A stretch of 64,000 nucleotides of DNA from Palsa-504 sp963808315. GTDB taxonomy: Bacteria; Actinomycetota; Actinomycetes; Streptosporangiales; Streptosporangiaceae. The stretch is taken from assembly GCA_963808315.1 (NCBI GenBank), contig CAWEFK010000036.1, positions 372,001-436,000 of the forward strand, given 5' to 3'. Positions 24,777 through 34,612 of the stretch are shown piece by piece (the first letter of the stretch is position 1; each line of letters opens with the position of its first letter). A program made the position numbers and the translations under genes. The notes under the pieces are model-generated. The model worked only from the letters and a program-made list of their open reading frames with translations, ran no database searches and was not told where the DNA came from.

Positions 24777-25532
24777 TCAGCCGCCCAGGGTCCGCATCCG
24801 CTCCAGGACCGAGTCGGCCGTCGGCCGGTTCAGCGCCCCCACCACGGCCCCGTCGGCCAGGAAGATGACCTGGTCCGCACAGGCGGCAGCCCGCGGGTCA
24901 TGCGTCACCATGACGATGGACTGACCGAGCTCGGTCACCGAACACCGCAGAAACCTCAGCACCTCGGCGGAGGAACGGGAGTCGAGGTTGCCGGTGGGCT
25001 CATCGGCGAAGATCAGGTCCGGCCGGTTGATCAGCGCCCGGGCGCACGCCACCCGCTGCTGCTGACCGCCGGACAGCTCCCCGGGACGGTGCGTCAGCCG
25101 GTCGGCGATGCCGAGCTGGCGGGCCAGGTAGCCGAGCCACCGCCGGTTGACCTTGGTCCCGGCGAGAGCGGCGGGCAGCGTGATGTTCTCGGCCGCGGTC
25201 AGGGTCGGGACGAGGTTGAAGGACTGGAACACGAAGCCGATCCGGTCTCGTCGCAGCCGGGTGAGCCCGGCGTCATCGAGGTTCCCGATGTCCAGGCCGC
25301 CGACGAACGACTGTCCTGACGTCGGCCGGTCCAGGCCCGCCATGCAGTGCATGAGCGTCGACTTGCCCGAGCCCGACGGGCCCATGACGGCGGTGAACCG
25401 GCCGCGCGGGAAGGTCACGGTGACGCCGGCCAGGGCCTGCACCACGGCATGTCCCGTCCCGTAGGTTTTCCGCAGCTCGACCGAGTGCGCGGCCGGCGCG
25501 GGCGCCGTCCATTCCTCATGTTTAAGCGCCAT
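24777..25532 (-). CDS. ABC transporter ATP-binding protein, MacB/LolD-like
   Basis: A 251-residue ATPase with Walker A GPSGSGKST, Q-loop FVFQSFNLVPTLTA, signature LSGGQQQRVACARAL, Walker B LIFADEPTGNLDS and switch VMVTHD. The FNLVPTLTAAENI block is typical of MacB/LolD-type exporters. ATG 25532 is chosen (MALKHEE...); another in-frame ATG lies at 25544. It forms an operon with the permease gene, 1 base apart, and is divergent from the SpoIIE-type phosphatase gene. Confidence 0.9.
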   Translation of the reverse strand: MALKHEEWTAPAPAAHSVELRKTYGTGHAVVQALAGVTVTFPRGRFTAVMGPSGSGKSTLMHCMAGLDRPTSGQSFVGGLDIGNLDDAGLTRLRRDRIGFVFQSFNLVPTLTAAENITLPAALAGTKVNRRWLGYLARQLGIADRLTHRPGELSGGQQQRVACARALINRPDLIFADEPTGNLDSRSSAEVLRFLRCSVTELGQSIVMVTHDPRAAACADQVIFLADGAVVGALNRPTADSVLERMRTLGG

Positions 25533-25757
25533 ATTTTCTCGCATTCCTGGCGGGATCCCCGGAGCCTGACCGGACCCATGAAAGCATGGCCGTGATGCCT
25601 GTGCCGTCGCTATGAGCTGCACCGGAAGAGCCTCGCTGCGAAATTTGCAGCCATGGGGGAAATGGCAGTTTCTGCGCTGATAGGGGGATAAGTGAGGCCC
25701 GGTCATCGCGGTGACGCATAATGAATGCATCGACTACATGAGCAACGGGGCGGATTA

Positions 25758-27569
25758 ATGATCAGTTTGGCTGGGCCAGGGAAAATCCCGGTGCCGGTGA
25801 GCGCTGACGTCAGTGCCCTGTCTTCTCCGGGGCGGCTGGCGGCGCTGCGGCAGGTGGGACTCGGGGCGGCGGCGGACGCGGGCATGGAACGTTTGGCCCG
25901 GCTGGTGGCCAGCACGCTGGAGGTGCCGGTCGCGCTGGTATCGCTGGTGGAGAGGGACCGGCAGGTGTTCCCCGGCATGGTCGGCCTGGCCGAGCCGTGG
26001 GCGACCACCCGGCAGACTCCGCTGTCGCACTCGATGTGCCAGCACGTGACGGCGAGCGGCAGCCCGCTGATCCTGTCCGACGCGCGCGAGGACGAGCGGA
26101 CCTGCGACAACCTGGCCATCGGCGACCTCGGGGTGATCGCCTACGCCGGGATGCCGCTGACCGACGGCCAGGGGCATGTGCTCGGGTCGCTGTGCGCGAT
26201 CGATGTCCGGCCGCGATCGTGGACCGCGCAGGAGCTGGCCGACCTGGCCGACCTGGCCGAGGCCTGCAGCGCGGATCTGCGGCTCCGGATCGTGTCCATG
26301 CAGGCCCACGTGGCCCTGGAACGCTCGAAGCTGGCGCTGCGAGCCGCCGAAGAGCTGGCCGATACCACCAGCCTGGTCGATGTCCGCAAGACGGTACGGG
26401 ATCTGGTCACCGGCGGGCTCCGCCCGGCTTACATCGGGCTGGCGCTGGTAGACGGGGAGCAGCTGCGGCGGCTGCCCGATCCCGAGATCAGCTACCTGGC
26501 CGAGATGATCGAGCCGGTCTTCCCGCTCAGCAGCTCGCGGCCGAGTGCCCATGCGGTCCGTGAGGGCCAGATCGTCCTGATCACCGACCGGGCCGCCCTG
26601 GAGCACGGGTACGGTCCGGACGCCGCCGCCACGTTCGCGGCCTCCGGGCTCGAGACGGCGGTGTGCGTGCCGATCCCCGGCACCCGGCGCACGCTGGGCA
26701 CCTTGATCCTGGGCTGGGCGACTCCGTATCAGGTCGACGTGGGCGAGCGGGCGATCCTGTCCACCATCGCCGGGTACGCCGGGCGCGCGGTCGAGCGGGC
26801 GCTCTACCTGGACGACCGGATCACCGTGGCCCGCCAGCTGCAGCAGGCCATGCTGACCGACCTGCCCGCCACCCCCGGCCTGCGGCTGGCGGCCCTGTAC
26901 CGGCCCGCCGCCCGCGCCGACCTGGTCGGCGGTGACTGGTACGACGCCTACCCGCTGCCCTCGCAGGCGGGCGAGACGGGCCTGGCATCGGCGCTGGCGG
27001 TGACGGTCGGGGACATCACCGGCCACGACATGCGCGCCGCCGCGATCATGGGCCAGGTCCGCAGCATGCTGCGCCAGGCGGATCTCGACCACCAGGACCT
27101 AGGGCCCGCCGCGGCCGTCACCGCGGTGGAAACCGCCTGCCACGCGCTGTCCCTGGACGCCACGGGGACCCTGGTCCACGCGCACCTGCGCCCGCTGGAG
27201 GGCGCCGACGGCTGGCAGCTGACCTGGACCAACGCCGGGCACCCGCCGCCGCTGCTGGTCCACGCGGACGGCCGGGCCGAGCGCCTGCACGCCCACGAGC
27301 TGCTGCTGTGGCCGGGCATGCCGGACAGCCGCCGGATCGACCGGCAGCGGGTCCTGGCCCCGGGCGCCACGCTGCTGCTCTACACCGACGGCCTGGTCGA
27401 GAAGCGCGGGGCTGACACCAGCCTCGCCATCGACCAGGCCGCCGGACTTCTCGCGGCGGCGCCCCAGGACCAGCCGCTTTCCGACCTGCTGCAGACGATC
27501 CTCGACGAGGTCGCGGGTCCCTCGTCGCCCGACGACATCGTCCTGCTCGCCGTTCAGGTCCCGGCCTAG
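25758..27569 (+). CDS. GAF-GAF-PP2C protein phosphatase (SpoIIE/RsbU-like)
   Basis: A 603-residue soluble signalling protein. Residues of about 40-190 form a GAF domain (VALVSLVERDRQVFPGMVGL, SHSMCQHV, YAGMPLTDGQGHVLGSLCAID), a second GAF-like domain follows to about 350 (TAVCVPIPGTRRTLGTLILGW), and a PP2C/SpoIIE phosphatase domain ends the protein: VGGDWYDAYPL, VGDITGHDMRAAAIMGQVRSMLR, NAGHPPPLL, LLYTDGLVEKR, SPDDIVLLAV hold the metal-binding Asp residues. It should dephosphorylate an anti-sigma antagonist, as in partner-switching stress control; no anti-sigma or STAS gene is next to it. ATG 25758 follows a GGGGCGG site. Confidence 0.9.
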   Translation: MISLAGPGKIPVPVSADVSALSSPGRLAALRQVGLGAAADAGMERLARLVASTLEVPVALVSLVERDRQVFPGMVGLAEPWATTRQTPLSHSMCQHVTASGSPLILSDAREDERTCDNLAIGDLGVIAYAGMPLTDGQGHVLGSLCAIDVRPRSWTAQELADLADLAEACSADLRLRIVSMQAHVALERSKLALRAAEELADTTSLVDVRKTVRDLVTGGLRPAYIGLALVDGEQLRRLPDPEISYLAEMIEPVFPLSSSRPSAHAVREGQIVLITDRAALEHGYGPDAAATFAASGLETAVCVPIPGTRRTLGTLILGWATPYQVDVGERAILSTIAGYAGRAVERALYLDDRITVARQLQQAMLTDLPATPGLRLAALYRPAARADLVGGDWYDAYPLPSQAGETGLASALAVTVGDITGHDMRAAAIMGQVRSMLRQADLDHQDLGPAAAVTAVETACHALSLDATGTLVHAHLRPLEGADGWQLTWTNAGHPPPLLVHADGRAERLHAHELLLWPGMPDSRRIDRQRVLAPGATLLLYTDGLVEKRGADTSLAIDQAAGLLAAAPQDQPLSDLLQTILDEVAGPSSPDDIVLLAVQVPA

Positions 27570-27585
27570 CCGATGATGCCCTAGG

Positions 27586-28685
27586 TCATGGCGTGCCTGC
27601 GGCGCTACGGTCGACGGGTACTTCTCGGCGAAGGCCGCGATCGAATCGTGCTTGACCGCGGTCCAGAGCTGATCGTCGAGCGCCGTGTTCAGCACCACGT
27701 TGCCATTCCCACGGTCCGCGTGGGCGCGGTCACGAAGGTCGCGGCGTCGGTGGCTAGCTTGCCGAATTGCCTGACGAGTGACTCGATATCGGAGTTGGTG
27801 AAGGTACTGTCCACGGCCAGCAGGCTGGTGATTGCGTTCATTACGTGAACCATCGTGACGGGGTTGGTGAGCAGGTGGTCATTGGCGATCTTGGTCATAA
27901 CCGCGCGGAAGAGGTTTGCCTGGCGCAGCAGCCGGTCTTGGCTGTTGACGGACGGGTCGCGGGCATAGTAGATCGCGGTGAGGCCGTTAAGGTGGTTGAC
28001 GCCCTTCACGAAGTGATACCCGAAGCCGTCAGTGGCAGCGGGCAGCGTGATGTCTATCCCGCCAATGGCGTTGACTAGGCTGTCTATGTGGTTGAAGTCG
28101 AGCCGCGCGTAGTGGTTGATAGGAATTCGGGTGACTTGGGTGACCGTCTGCACCAGCAGGCTGGGGCCGCCCTGTCGTGAGCGAATCCCAGAGCGTCTCA
28201 GTGCCGGCGCCCGGCACGTTGACTCTGGCGTAGCCCGGGATCATCACGGCTCCGCCGCCCTTGCCGTTGGCGTTGGTGTGAAGAAGCATGACGATGTTGG
28301 CTTCCGCGTCAATGGCGGCCGCCTCGGTGGCATCACCGGTGGGTCCCCAGGGTTCGGAGGTGATCAGGAACGTCTGCCCGTTCAGAGCGGAAGAAGTCGA
28401 CGCGGTGAGGCCGACGACGTGGAGGCGCGGGATGCTGCTCACCGCGTGGTTTACGTACGCGTAACTACCGATCACGGCCACGATCACCAGGGTGAAAAGT
28501 GATCCGAGCGTGATCGAGCACAAAGCGCCAGGGACGGCGCCTGCGCCGGCTCGGCTCTTTCTGGTGATCGCTGGCGTGCCCCGCCGGAGGCCAGGAGCTA
28601 GCGTCGTCCTTCGTATCGGGCGTATCGTACATATTTCCCCCTTGCCTGGGGACCGGTGCGCGGCCATAGCCAGGTCCTTGTGCAC
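27586..28685 (-). pseudogene. LytR-CpsA-Psr (LCP) family glycopolymer ligase, at least two frameshifts
   Basis: A type II membrane protein (helix ITLGSLFTLVIVAVIGSYAYV). The LCP domain pieces are FLITSEPWG...EANIVMLLHTN and VMIPGYARVNVPG in one frame, then after a shift near 28165 GPSLLVQTVTQVTRIPINHYARLDFNHID, LVNAIGGIDITLPA and the catalytic YYARDPSVNSQDRLLRQANLFRA. After a second shift near 27705 VVLNTALDDQLWTAVKHDSIAAF completes the usual end; the true stop is unclear and 27586 is the nearest plausible one. LCP enzymes attach polysaccharide to peptidoglycan, which fits its place at the start of the exopolysaccharide locus. Confidence 0.7.
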
Positions 28686-28949
28686 CGCTGCCTATGCAGC
28701 GGCATTTGAGTCGGCAATGTCGGTTTCGGCAGCTGGCCGCCCCGTGGGTGCCGCTGCGGATAACTCGCTTTGCCGCCCATAATCAGGTTTTTTGACAATG
28801 TGTTATCGTCGCATCGCGCAGTGTAATGTAATCACATGCTTGGGGGCTAGGGGCAAGGGACACCACATTTCAGACCACGAACAGGGCGGGGGACTACGTG
28901 AGCCAGGAGGCGCTGACGGGCGGGATCTGGGGCCAGCTGAGCGCGTGAC

Positions 28950-30743
28950 ATGAGCAAGCGCCGATGGTTGCGGTTGGTCGTGGAGGCCGGATACGACGTC
29001 GCGGCATGGATCGGTGGCCTGCTCGTGGCGGCCCGGGCCGGGAGGGGCGACCTGACCGGGGTCCGCCGCCTTCTGGTACGGGTCGGCGGCCATTGGCGTG
29101 ATGGTGGCCGGATGCGGTCTCATCGCGGGGCTTTACCGCAGCCGGTACTTGCGGGGAAGCCGTGACGAGGTGGCGGCGGTGGTGCTGGCGGGATTTCTGA
29201 CAACCTGTTGCCTGGTGATCGCGGGGCTGGCCCTGGTAACGGGGCGGCGAGCAGTGCTGGAGACGGTCCTGGGCGGCGCGGCGTTTGCCGTGGCGGCGAT
29301 GCTCGGCGCCCGGTACCTGGTCTTCGTGGCGCGGCTGCGGCCACGGACGCCGGCCCCGACCGCCGAGAAGATCATCGTTTTCGGAGCCGGAGACGCCGGC
29401 ACTCAGCTGATCCACCGGCTGGCCACTCAGCGCGGCGCGGCATACCGGCCGGTGGCGATCCTCGACGACGACCCCGCGAAGAGGCGGCTGCGAATCAACG
29501 GCGTCCCGGTGCTCGGCGGCCGACGCCAGATGGCGGAAGTCGCCGCGAGCACCGGCGCAGGGTGCTGGTCATCGCGATCGCCGGGGGGGGCGGCAAGGTC
29601 ATCCGTGAACTCACCGAAGCGGCCGAGCGCTGCGGGCTCGTTCCGAAGGTGATCCCGTCGGTCAGGGAACTGCTTACCGGCAGGGCGCAGATCGAGGGAG
29701 TGCGCGATCCGCGCATCAGCGACCTGCTCGGGCGCCGGGCGGTGACGACCGACGTGGCCTCGGTACGCGAGCACATCGCGGGCAGGCGCGTCCTGGTGAC
29801 CGGCGCCGGAGGATCCATCGGTGCCGAGCTCTGCCGCCAGCTGCACCGGCTCGGGCCGGCGGAGCTGATCATGCTGGATCGTGACGAGTCGGCCCTGCAC
29901 GCGATCCAGCTCGCGCTGCACGGGCGGGCCATGCTCGATTCCGACGAGACCGTGCTGGCCGACATCCGCGACGAGCGCCGGGTCAGGGAGGTGTTCGGCA
30001 GGTTCCGGCCGGAGATCGTCTTCCACGCCGCGGCGCTCAAGCACCTGCCGCTGCTCGAACGCTGGCCGGCGGAGGCGCTCAAGACCAACGTCTGGGGAAC
30101 GCTCACGATCCTGCAGGCCGCAGCCGACCACGGCGTCAGGTCGTTCGTCAATATCTCCACCGATAAGGCCGCAAACCCGATGAGCGTACTCGGCTACTCC
30201 AAGCGGATCACCGAACGTCTCACCGCCCACATCGCGATCCGGACCGGCGGCACGTACCTGAGCGTGCGCTTCGGCAACGTGCTCGGCAGCCGCGGGTCGG
30301 TGCTCACCGCCCTGTCCGCGCAGGTAGCCGCGGGCGGCCCGGTCACCGTGACCGACCCCGACGTGAGCCGCTATTTCATGCTCGCCGACGAGGCGGTCCA
30401 TCTGGTGCTGCAGGCGGCCGCGATCGGCCGGGCCGGCGAGGTCCTCGTGCTGGACATGGGCGAGCCGGTGCGGATCGCCGACATGGCGCGGAGGCTGGCC
30501 GCCAGCAGGGGCCAGGATCTGGACATCGTGTTCACCGGACTGCGGCCCGGCGAGAAGCTGACCGAGGATCTCCTCGGACCTGGAGAGACCGACCATCGCC
30601 CGCGCCATCCGCTGATCTCCCAGGTCGCGGTACCGGCCTTGGACCCCGGCGAAGTCACCGCCCTGGATGCTGACGCCGACCCAGACTCACTACGGCAGGT
30701 GCTGGCCAGCATGCGCACGGGGCCGCCCACGTCGGCGCCATGA
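28950..30743 (+). pseudogene. CapD/FlaA1-type nucleotide-sugar dehydratase/epimerase, two compensating frameshifts
   Basis: Total length fits one protein of 597 residues, usual for the membrane-bound CapD group. Membrane helices come first (VVLAGFLTTCCLVIAGLALV region), then a first Rossmann domain (KIIVFGAGDAGTQLIHRL), then the catalytic SDR domain with VLVTGAGGSIGAELCRQL, FHAAALKHLPLLE, NVWGT, STDKAANP and YSKRITE, and FGNVLGSRGSV. Frames change near 29080 and near 29562, where GCAGGGTGCTGG lacks one G of the expected run. The enzyme would make an N-acetyl sugar precursor (4-keto or 4-epimer type) for the polysaccharide. Divergent from the LCP gene. Confidence 0.75.
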
Positions 30744-30830
30744 CTATCCCGCCCCAGGAGCACGCCGCTCCGGCGGCCCGGCAGGCGCACGGGGGCTACC
30801 CAGCCGCCGTCGTCCGAGCGTGGCGCAGGG

Positions 30831-31445
30831 TTAGGGATGCGGTCCCGCATGCGCCCAGCCGAGCTCGGCCAGCCTCGTCACCAGCCGGTCAAGCAGACTG
30901 GCGGTATCGGCGTAGGCGCGCAGTGGCCCACCCGCCGGATCGGCCACGTCGTCGTCGAAGGAATCACCGAGCAGCGAGGTGCGCTCGCGTCCCTCGTGAG
31001 CGCGGGACAGCCAGCGGGAGAACGCCTCACCGGGCAGCCGCGGTCCGATCCGCTCGCCGCGCCGGAGGAACTCCTTCAGCGTGAACGCACGCGGCCATGC
31101 CCCGGGCTCGGTAATCACGGCATGCCTGAGATGGTCCCGGGCCATCGCCAGCACCAGGCTGGCGGGGGCCAGGTCGTCGGCGCAGACGACGCGGCTGCGG
31201 TGCGAGGCGATCTCGATCCCGTACGAGGCCATGACCGAGACGACTTCCGGATGCGGCGGCTCTCTGCTGCTGATCATTCCGGCCGAGCGCACCGGCACGG
31301 TCACGCCGAGCTCGTCCAGACGCCGCGCGAGCAGCGCAGCTGCCATCGGGGACCGGCATACGTTCGCTGTGCACAGCATGACGATGCCCGCCGCACTGAC
31401 GATTATCCCGCTGCGCATGGGCGGCCGGAATATGCCAGATGTCAT
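30831..31445 (-). CDS. Low-molecular-weight protein tyrosine phosphatase (Wzb-like)
   Basis: A phosphatase of about 200 residues. The P-loop MLCTANVCRSPMAAALL gives the C-x5-R-S catalytic motif, and FDDDVADPAGG supplies the general acid Asp-Pro at the C-terminal side. This group removes phosphate from the tyrosine-rich tail of exopolysaccharide kinases, and such a kinase gene lies divergently 250 bases away. The start is uncertain; ATG 31445 or ATG 31418 (MRSGII) both precede the P-loop. Confidence 0.82.
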   Translation of the reverse strand: MTSGIFRPPMRSGIIVSAAGIVMLCTANVCRSPMAAALLARRLDELGVTVPVRSAGMISSREPPHPEVVSVMASYGIEIASHRSRVVCADDLAPASLVLAMARDHLRHAVITEPGAWPRAFTLKEFLRRGERIGPRLPGEAFSRWLSRAHEGRERTSLLGDSFDDDVADPAGGPLRAYADTASLLDRLVTRLAELGWAHAGPHP

Positions 31446-31695
31446 CTATGCCGCTCATTGCGATATTCACCGGAAAGTTCTTTTCGTCCGTTCTTAACGG
31501 AAATGGTTCGCTTTTCGCCGGGAATCCTGGCTGCGGGACTTCCGGTCGCCAAGCCGGCGATGCATGTTTTACCGCAGCCGTGCTTGCCGTACACTCATTT
31601 TACGCAGTGACTGCCGAACGCCGACATGCCGTCGGCGACTTTCCGGTTTATGGGGTGCTGGCCGCTGCCACTTGCCGATCAGAGGGAAAGTAATA

Positions 31696-33278
31696 ATGAC
31701 CGAATTCGGTACCGAGCCGTCATTTCGCACATATCTGCAGATCCTGCGGCAGCGAAAATGGTGGGTTGGCTCGATCACCGTACTGGGCTTGGCGGCCAGC
31801 CTGGCGTTCTCGCTCACCGCGCACAAACAGTATTCGGCCACCGCGCAGCTGCTGGTACAGCCGTCCGTCAACACGAGCGCGCTTGACGGAGGGCAGAGCA
31901 GCCGGTCACCCAGACGGACGTGGAGACCGAACTGCAGCTGGTCACCAGTGCTCCGGTCCAGCAGGCCGTCCGGGCTCAGCTGAAGAGCACGCCGGCGGTG
32001 TCGGCCTCGGAGGTAGGCCAGACGAACGTGATGGCTATCACGGCCCTCAGCCAGGTGCCATCCCAGGCGTCGCTCATCGCGAACCTCTACGCGACGGCCT
32101 TCGTGCAGTACCGGCAGGCGGTAGCGACCCGTAGCCTGACGACCGCCGAGGCGCAGCTACGCTCGCAGATCTCCTCGATCGGGCAGGCAGGTCAAGTCCT
32201 TAGAGCAACACGACCTCAGCCGAGGCGTCGGCGCTGCTCAATCAGGAGGCGGTCCTGAAGGAACAGCTGGCCCAGATGCAGGTCAGCGGTGCGACCGACA
32301 CAGGCGACGTGGTGCTGGTCACGCCCGCACAGACCCCCGTCTCGCCGAGTTCGCCCAAACCCGTCCAGGACGCCTTGCTCGGCCTCGCCGCCGGGCTCGC
32401 GCTCGGCCTCGGCGCGGCCTTCCTGCGCCACAGCCTCGACGACAGGCTGACCTCCAAGGAGGCGGCCGAGCACGCCGGAGGCGTCCCGGTACTGGCCATG
32501 ACTCCGCTCGTGACATCCTGGCGGCGGCAGCAGCCACTAGTGGTATCGCTCACTGAGCCGACCTCCCCGGCCGCGGAATCGTACCGATCGCTGCGGACCT
32601 CACTGCAGTTCGCCCGGCAGGAGCAGCAGCTTCAACAGCCTGGTGCTGACCAGCCCGGGTGTCGGCGAGGGCAAGACCGCTACCCTGGCCAACCTGGGGG
32701 TGGTCTTCGCCAGGCCGGCGAGCGGGTAGTGCTGGTCTCGTGTGACCTGCGCAGGCCCCGGATCGGGCAGTTCTTCGGGCTGGACGAGCATGAGGGCTTG
32801 ACAGCGTACTGCTCGGCCAGCGGACGCTGGAGAGTGCTGCTGCCGGTGCCGGCTGTCGACCGGCTGACCCTGCTCCCGGCCGGCCCTATTCCGCCGAACC
32901 CGGCCGAACTGCTCAACAGCGCTCGGGCCCGGGAGGTTTTCGCGCGGTTGCGGGATCAGTACGACCTAGTCCTGATCGACAGCCCGCCGGTGCTGCCAGT
33001 CACCGATGCCGCGATCTTGTCCCAGCACGCGGACGCCACGCTGATGCTCGCGGCGGCGGGCCAGACCCGGCGAGTCCGACCTGCACCGCGCCGTCGAGAA
33101 GCTTGACCAGGTTGGCGCCATGATCCTCGGTACCGTGCTCAACAAGGTGACCAGACAGACCGGGCGCTATTACGGGTACACATATACGTATACGACCTAT
33201 GGGGCGGGGGCGCACGCTATGAAGCAGCCCGGACACCCGAACGGTAACAGCAAGGTACAGGATCATACTCCACGCTAA
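31696..33278 (+). pseudogene. Wzz-domain/BY-kinase (Wzc-like) tyrosine kinase, four or more frameshifts
   Basis: ATG 31696 with GAGGGAAAG at 31682 opens MTEFGTEPSFRTYLQILRQRKWW, then a helix and a Wzz chain-length domain (KQYSATAQLLVQPSV; VETELQLVTSAPVQQAVRAQL). The second helix precedes a kinase domain with ESYRSLRTSLQFAR, Walker A SPGVGEGKTA, Walker A' VVLVSCDLRRPR and Walker B YDLVLIDSPPV. The tail GRYYGYTYTYTTYGAG is the tyrosine cluster that is autophosphorylated. Frames change near 31905, 32200, 32625, 32695 and 33065; the one near 32695 fits a missing C. It would control chain length and export of the polysaccharide. Confidence 0.75.
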
Positions 33279-33747
33279 CCGTATTCCGGGACAAATAACC
33301 GTCTCTGAGATATGCGCTTTCTACGGCCTGAGATTTCCTCTTTGACCTCTTTTCGGCAAGGGTGGTATATATTGTCCGCGGTATGCATGCCTTTCGGTAG
33401 TGCTATATGCTATTCACATATTGCTTAACGCAAGGTGGCGGCCGACAAGAGCTGCCTGCCGTACAGGGGGAAATTATGACCGAATTCGACACCGAGCCCG
33501 ACATTTCGCGGTTATCGGCAGGTATGGCACCGCCATAAATGGCGGGCTAGCTCAAGGCTCCGGTAGCGCAAACGGCGTACACCAAAAGCCCCAGCTGGGG
33601 GGCGTATCGAAGCTGCTCTGATGTTCCGACGGTTGATTATGTCCGACTGCATGGGATCTTCTCTGGCTACGTTAAGTTATGCACTGAATTCAAGGAGCCA
33701 CTAAGGCTATCAATGGGTGGCGGAGAACCTGTCGGGGGAATCTACGC
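33279..33747. other. A/T-richer gap with a truncated kinase-gene copy
   Basis: Apart from the short duplicated 5' end of the kinase gene (33476-33560), no gene is seen. The sequence is clearly richer in A and T than its surroundings (for example around 33300-33420 and 33600-33700), so it may hold promoters for the sugar transferase operon, but no clear -35/-10 pair is evident. Confidence 0.45.
33476..33560 (+). pseudogene. Truncated duplicate of the 5' end of the Wzz/kinase gene
   Basis: ATG 33476, preceded by CAGGGGGAAATT, opens MTEFDTEPD, matching MTEFGTEP of the kinase gene at 31696, with DNA identity over ATGACCGAATTCG. After a one-base shift the sequence reads FRGYRQVWHRHKWRASS, comparable with FRTYLQILRQRKWWVGS. 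It then ends in stops. A second, decayed paralogue of which only the N-terminus remains. Confidence 0.6.
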
Positions 33748-34596
33748 ATGTGCTCGCGTTCGTTGCGGCGCAGTCGCCGGAGTGGCGGAGACTGTGACCA
33801 TTTTGCTGCGCCAGCCCGTCGGCCGAACGGCGGACGTACCGGGACAATCGTCGCGCTAATTCGCGGATTGGCTACGTTTTCGGTCAGGCTACTGTCGCTC
33901 ACGGCGGCCGGGGTGGTATGTATCACCGGATTCATCATCGGAATTCACGCTGTTAATAAGTGTCGCCAGCGTGGCCCCCATAGAACCAACCACCGTACTG
34001 AATACCCGCAATACCGGGGGAAACGTCTACTCGATCTCATAATCGTTACGTCGGTAGCTCTGCCCGTTATCGTAATCGGCATGGTCGGCGCCCTGGCGAT
34101 ACTGCTTGAAGACGGCAGGCCGGTCCTCTTCAGGCAAGTGCGTACAGGACGCAGCGGACAGCAATTTGTCCTACTTAAGCTGCGGACGATGACTAGGATC
34201 AAGCGATCGAAAGACGCATTTCCTGATCCGCAAGATTTCACCCGTATCGGACGGCTGCTGCGCAGGTTGTCCATCGACGAACTTCCCCAGCTAATCAATG
34301 TGCTACGTGGTGAGATGAGTATCGTCGGACCGCGGCCGACTCTCCCATATCAGGTTCAGCGATACGACTCGCGGCAAGCCGGTCGTCTTCGCGTACTACC
34401 TGGCCTGACTGGCCTAGCACAAGTGCACGGCCGTAACGAGATGACGTGGCCCGAGCGTATTGAGTGGGATCTGCAGTATGTCGCAAGCCAGAGTCTCTGG
34501 CTCGACCTGAAGGTTCTTGTCCGTACTGTCCAAGCGATTCTGGCCGGCGGTGGTGTGGCAGGACACTCCCGTAATGACCCTATTGCGAGGATGTAA
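33748..34596 (+). CDS. Polyprenyl-phosphate sugar-1-phosphate transferase (PglC/WcaJ C-domain type)
   Basis: A 282-residue initiating transferase that moves a sugar-1-phosphate from a nucleotide sugar to undecaprenyl phosphate on the cytoplasmic face. After a poorly conserved N-terminus come KRLLDLIIVTSVALPVIVIGMVGALAI (reentrant helix), PVLFRQVRTGRSGQQFVLLKLRTM, LRRLSIDELPQLINVLRGEMSIVGPRP and LPGLTGLAQVHGRNEMTWPERI, the complete set of family blocks. It heads an intact run of co-directional genes to 38099. The start could be later than ATG 33748, since the first 85 residues are not conserved. Confidence 0.88.
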   Translation: MCSRSLRRSRRSGGDCDHFAAPARRPNGGRTGTIVALIRGLATFSVRLLSLTAAGVVCITGFIIGIHAVNKCRQRGPHRTNHRTEYPQYRGKRLLDLIIVTSVALPVIVIGMVGALAILLEDGRPVLFRQVRTGRSGQQFVLLKLRTMTRIKRSKDAFPDPQDFTRIGRLLRRLSIDELPQLINVLRGEMSIVGPRPTLPYQVQRYDSRQAGRLRVLPGLTGLAQVHGRNEMTWPERIEWDLQYVASQSLWLDLKVLVRTVQAILAGGGVAGHSRNDPIARM

Positions 34597-34612
34597 AGAA
34601 AGGTGGCACAAG

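Noticed and set aside
25755..27092. Open frame opposite the GAF-GAF-PP2C gene
   Set aside because: Antisense shadow; the plus-strand gene has all phosphatase motifs.
28792..28827. TTGACA followed by TGTAAT as promoter before the CapD-like gene
   Set aside because: The spacing is 24 bases, too long for a standard promoter, and no -10 is found at 17-18 bases.
28898..28948. 16-codon frame GTG...TGA directly before the CapD-like gene, possible leader peptide
   Set aside because: No attenuator structure or regulatory codons are visible; short frames are frequent by chance in this DNA.
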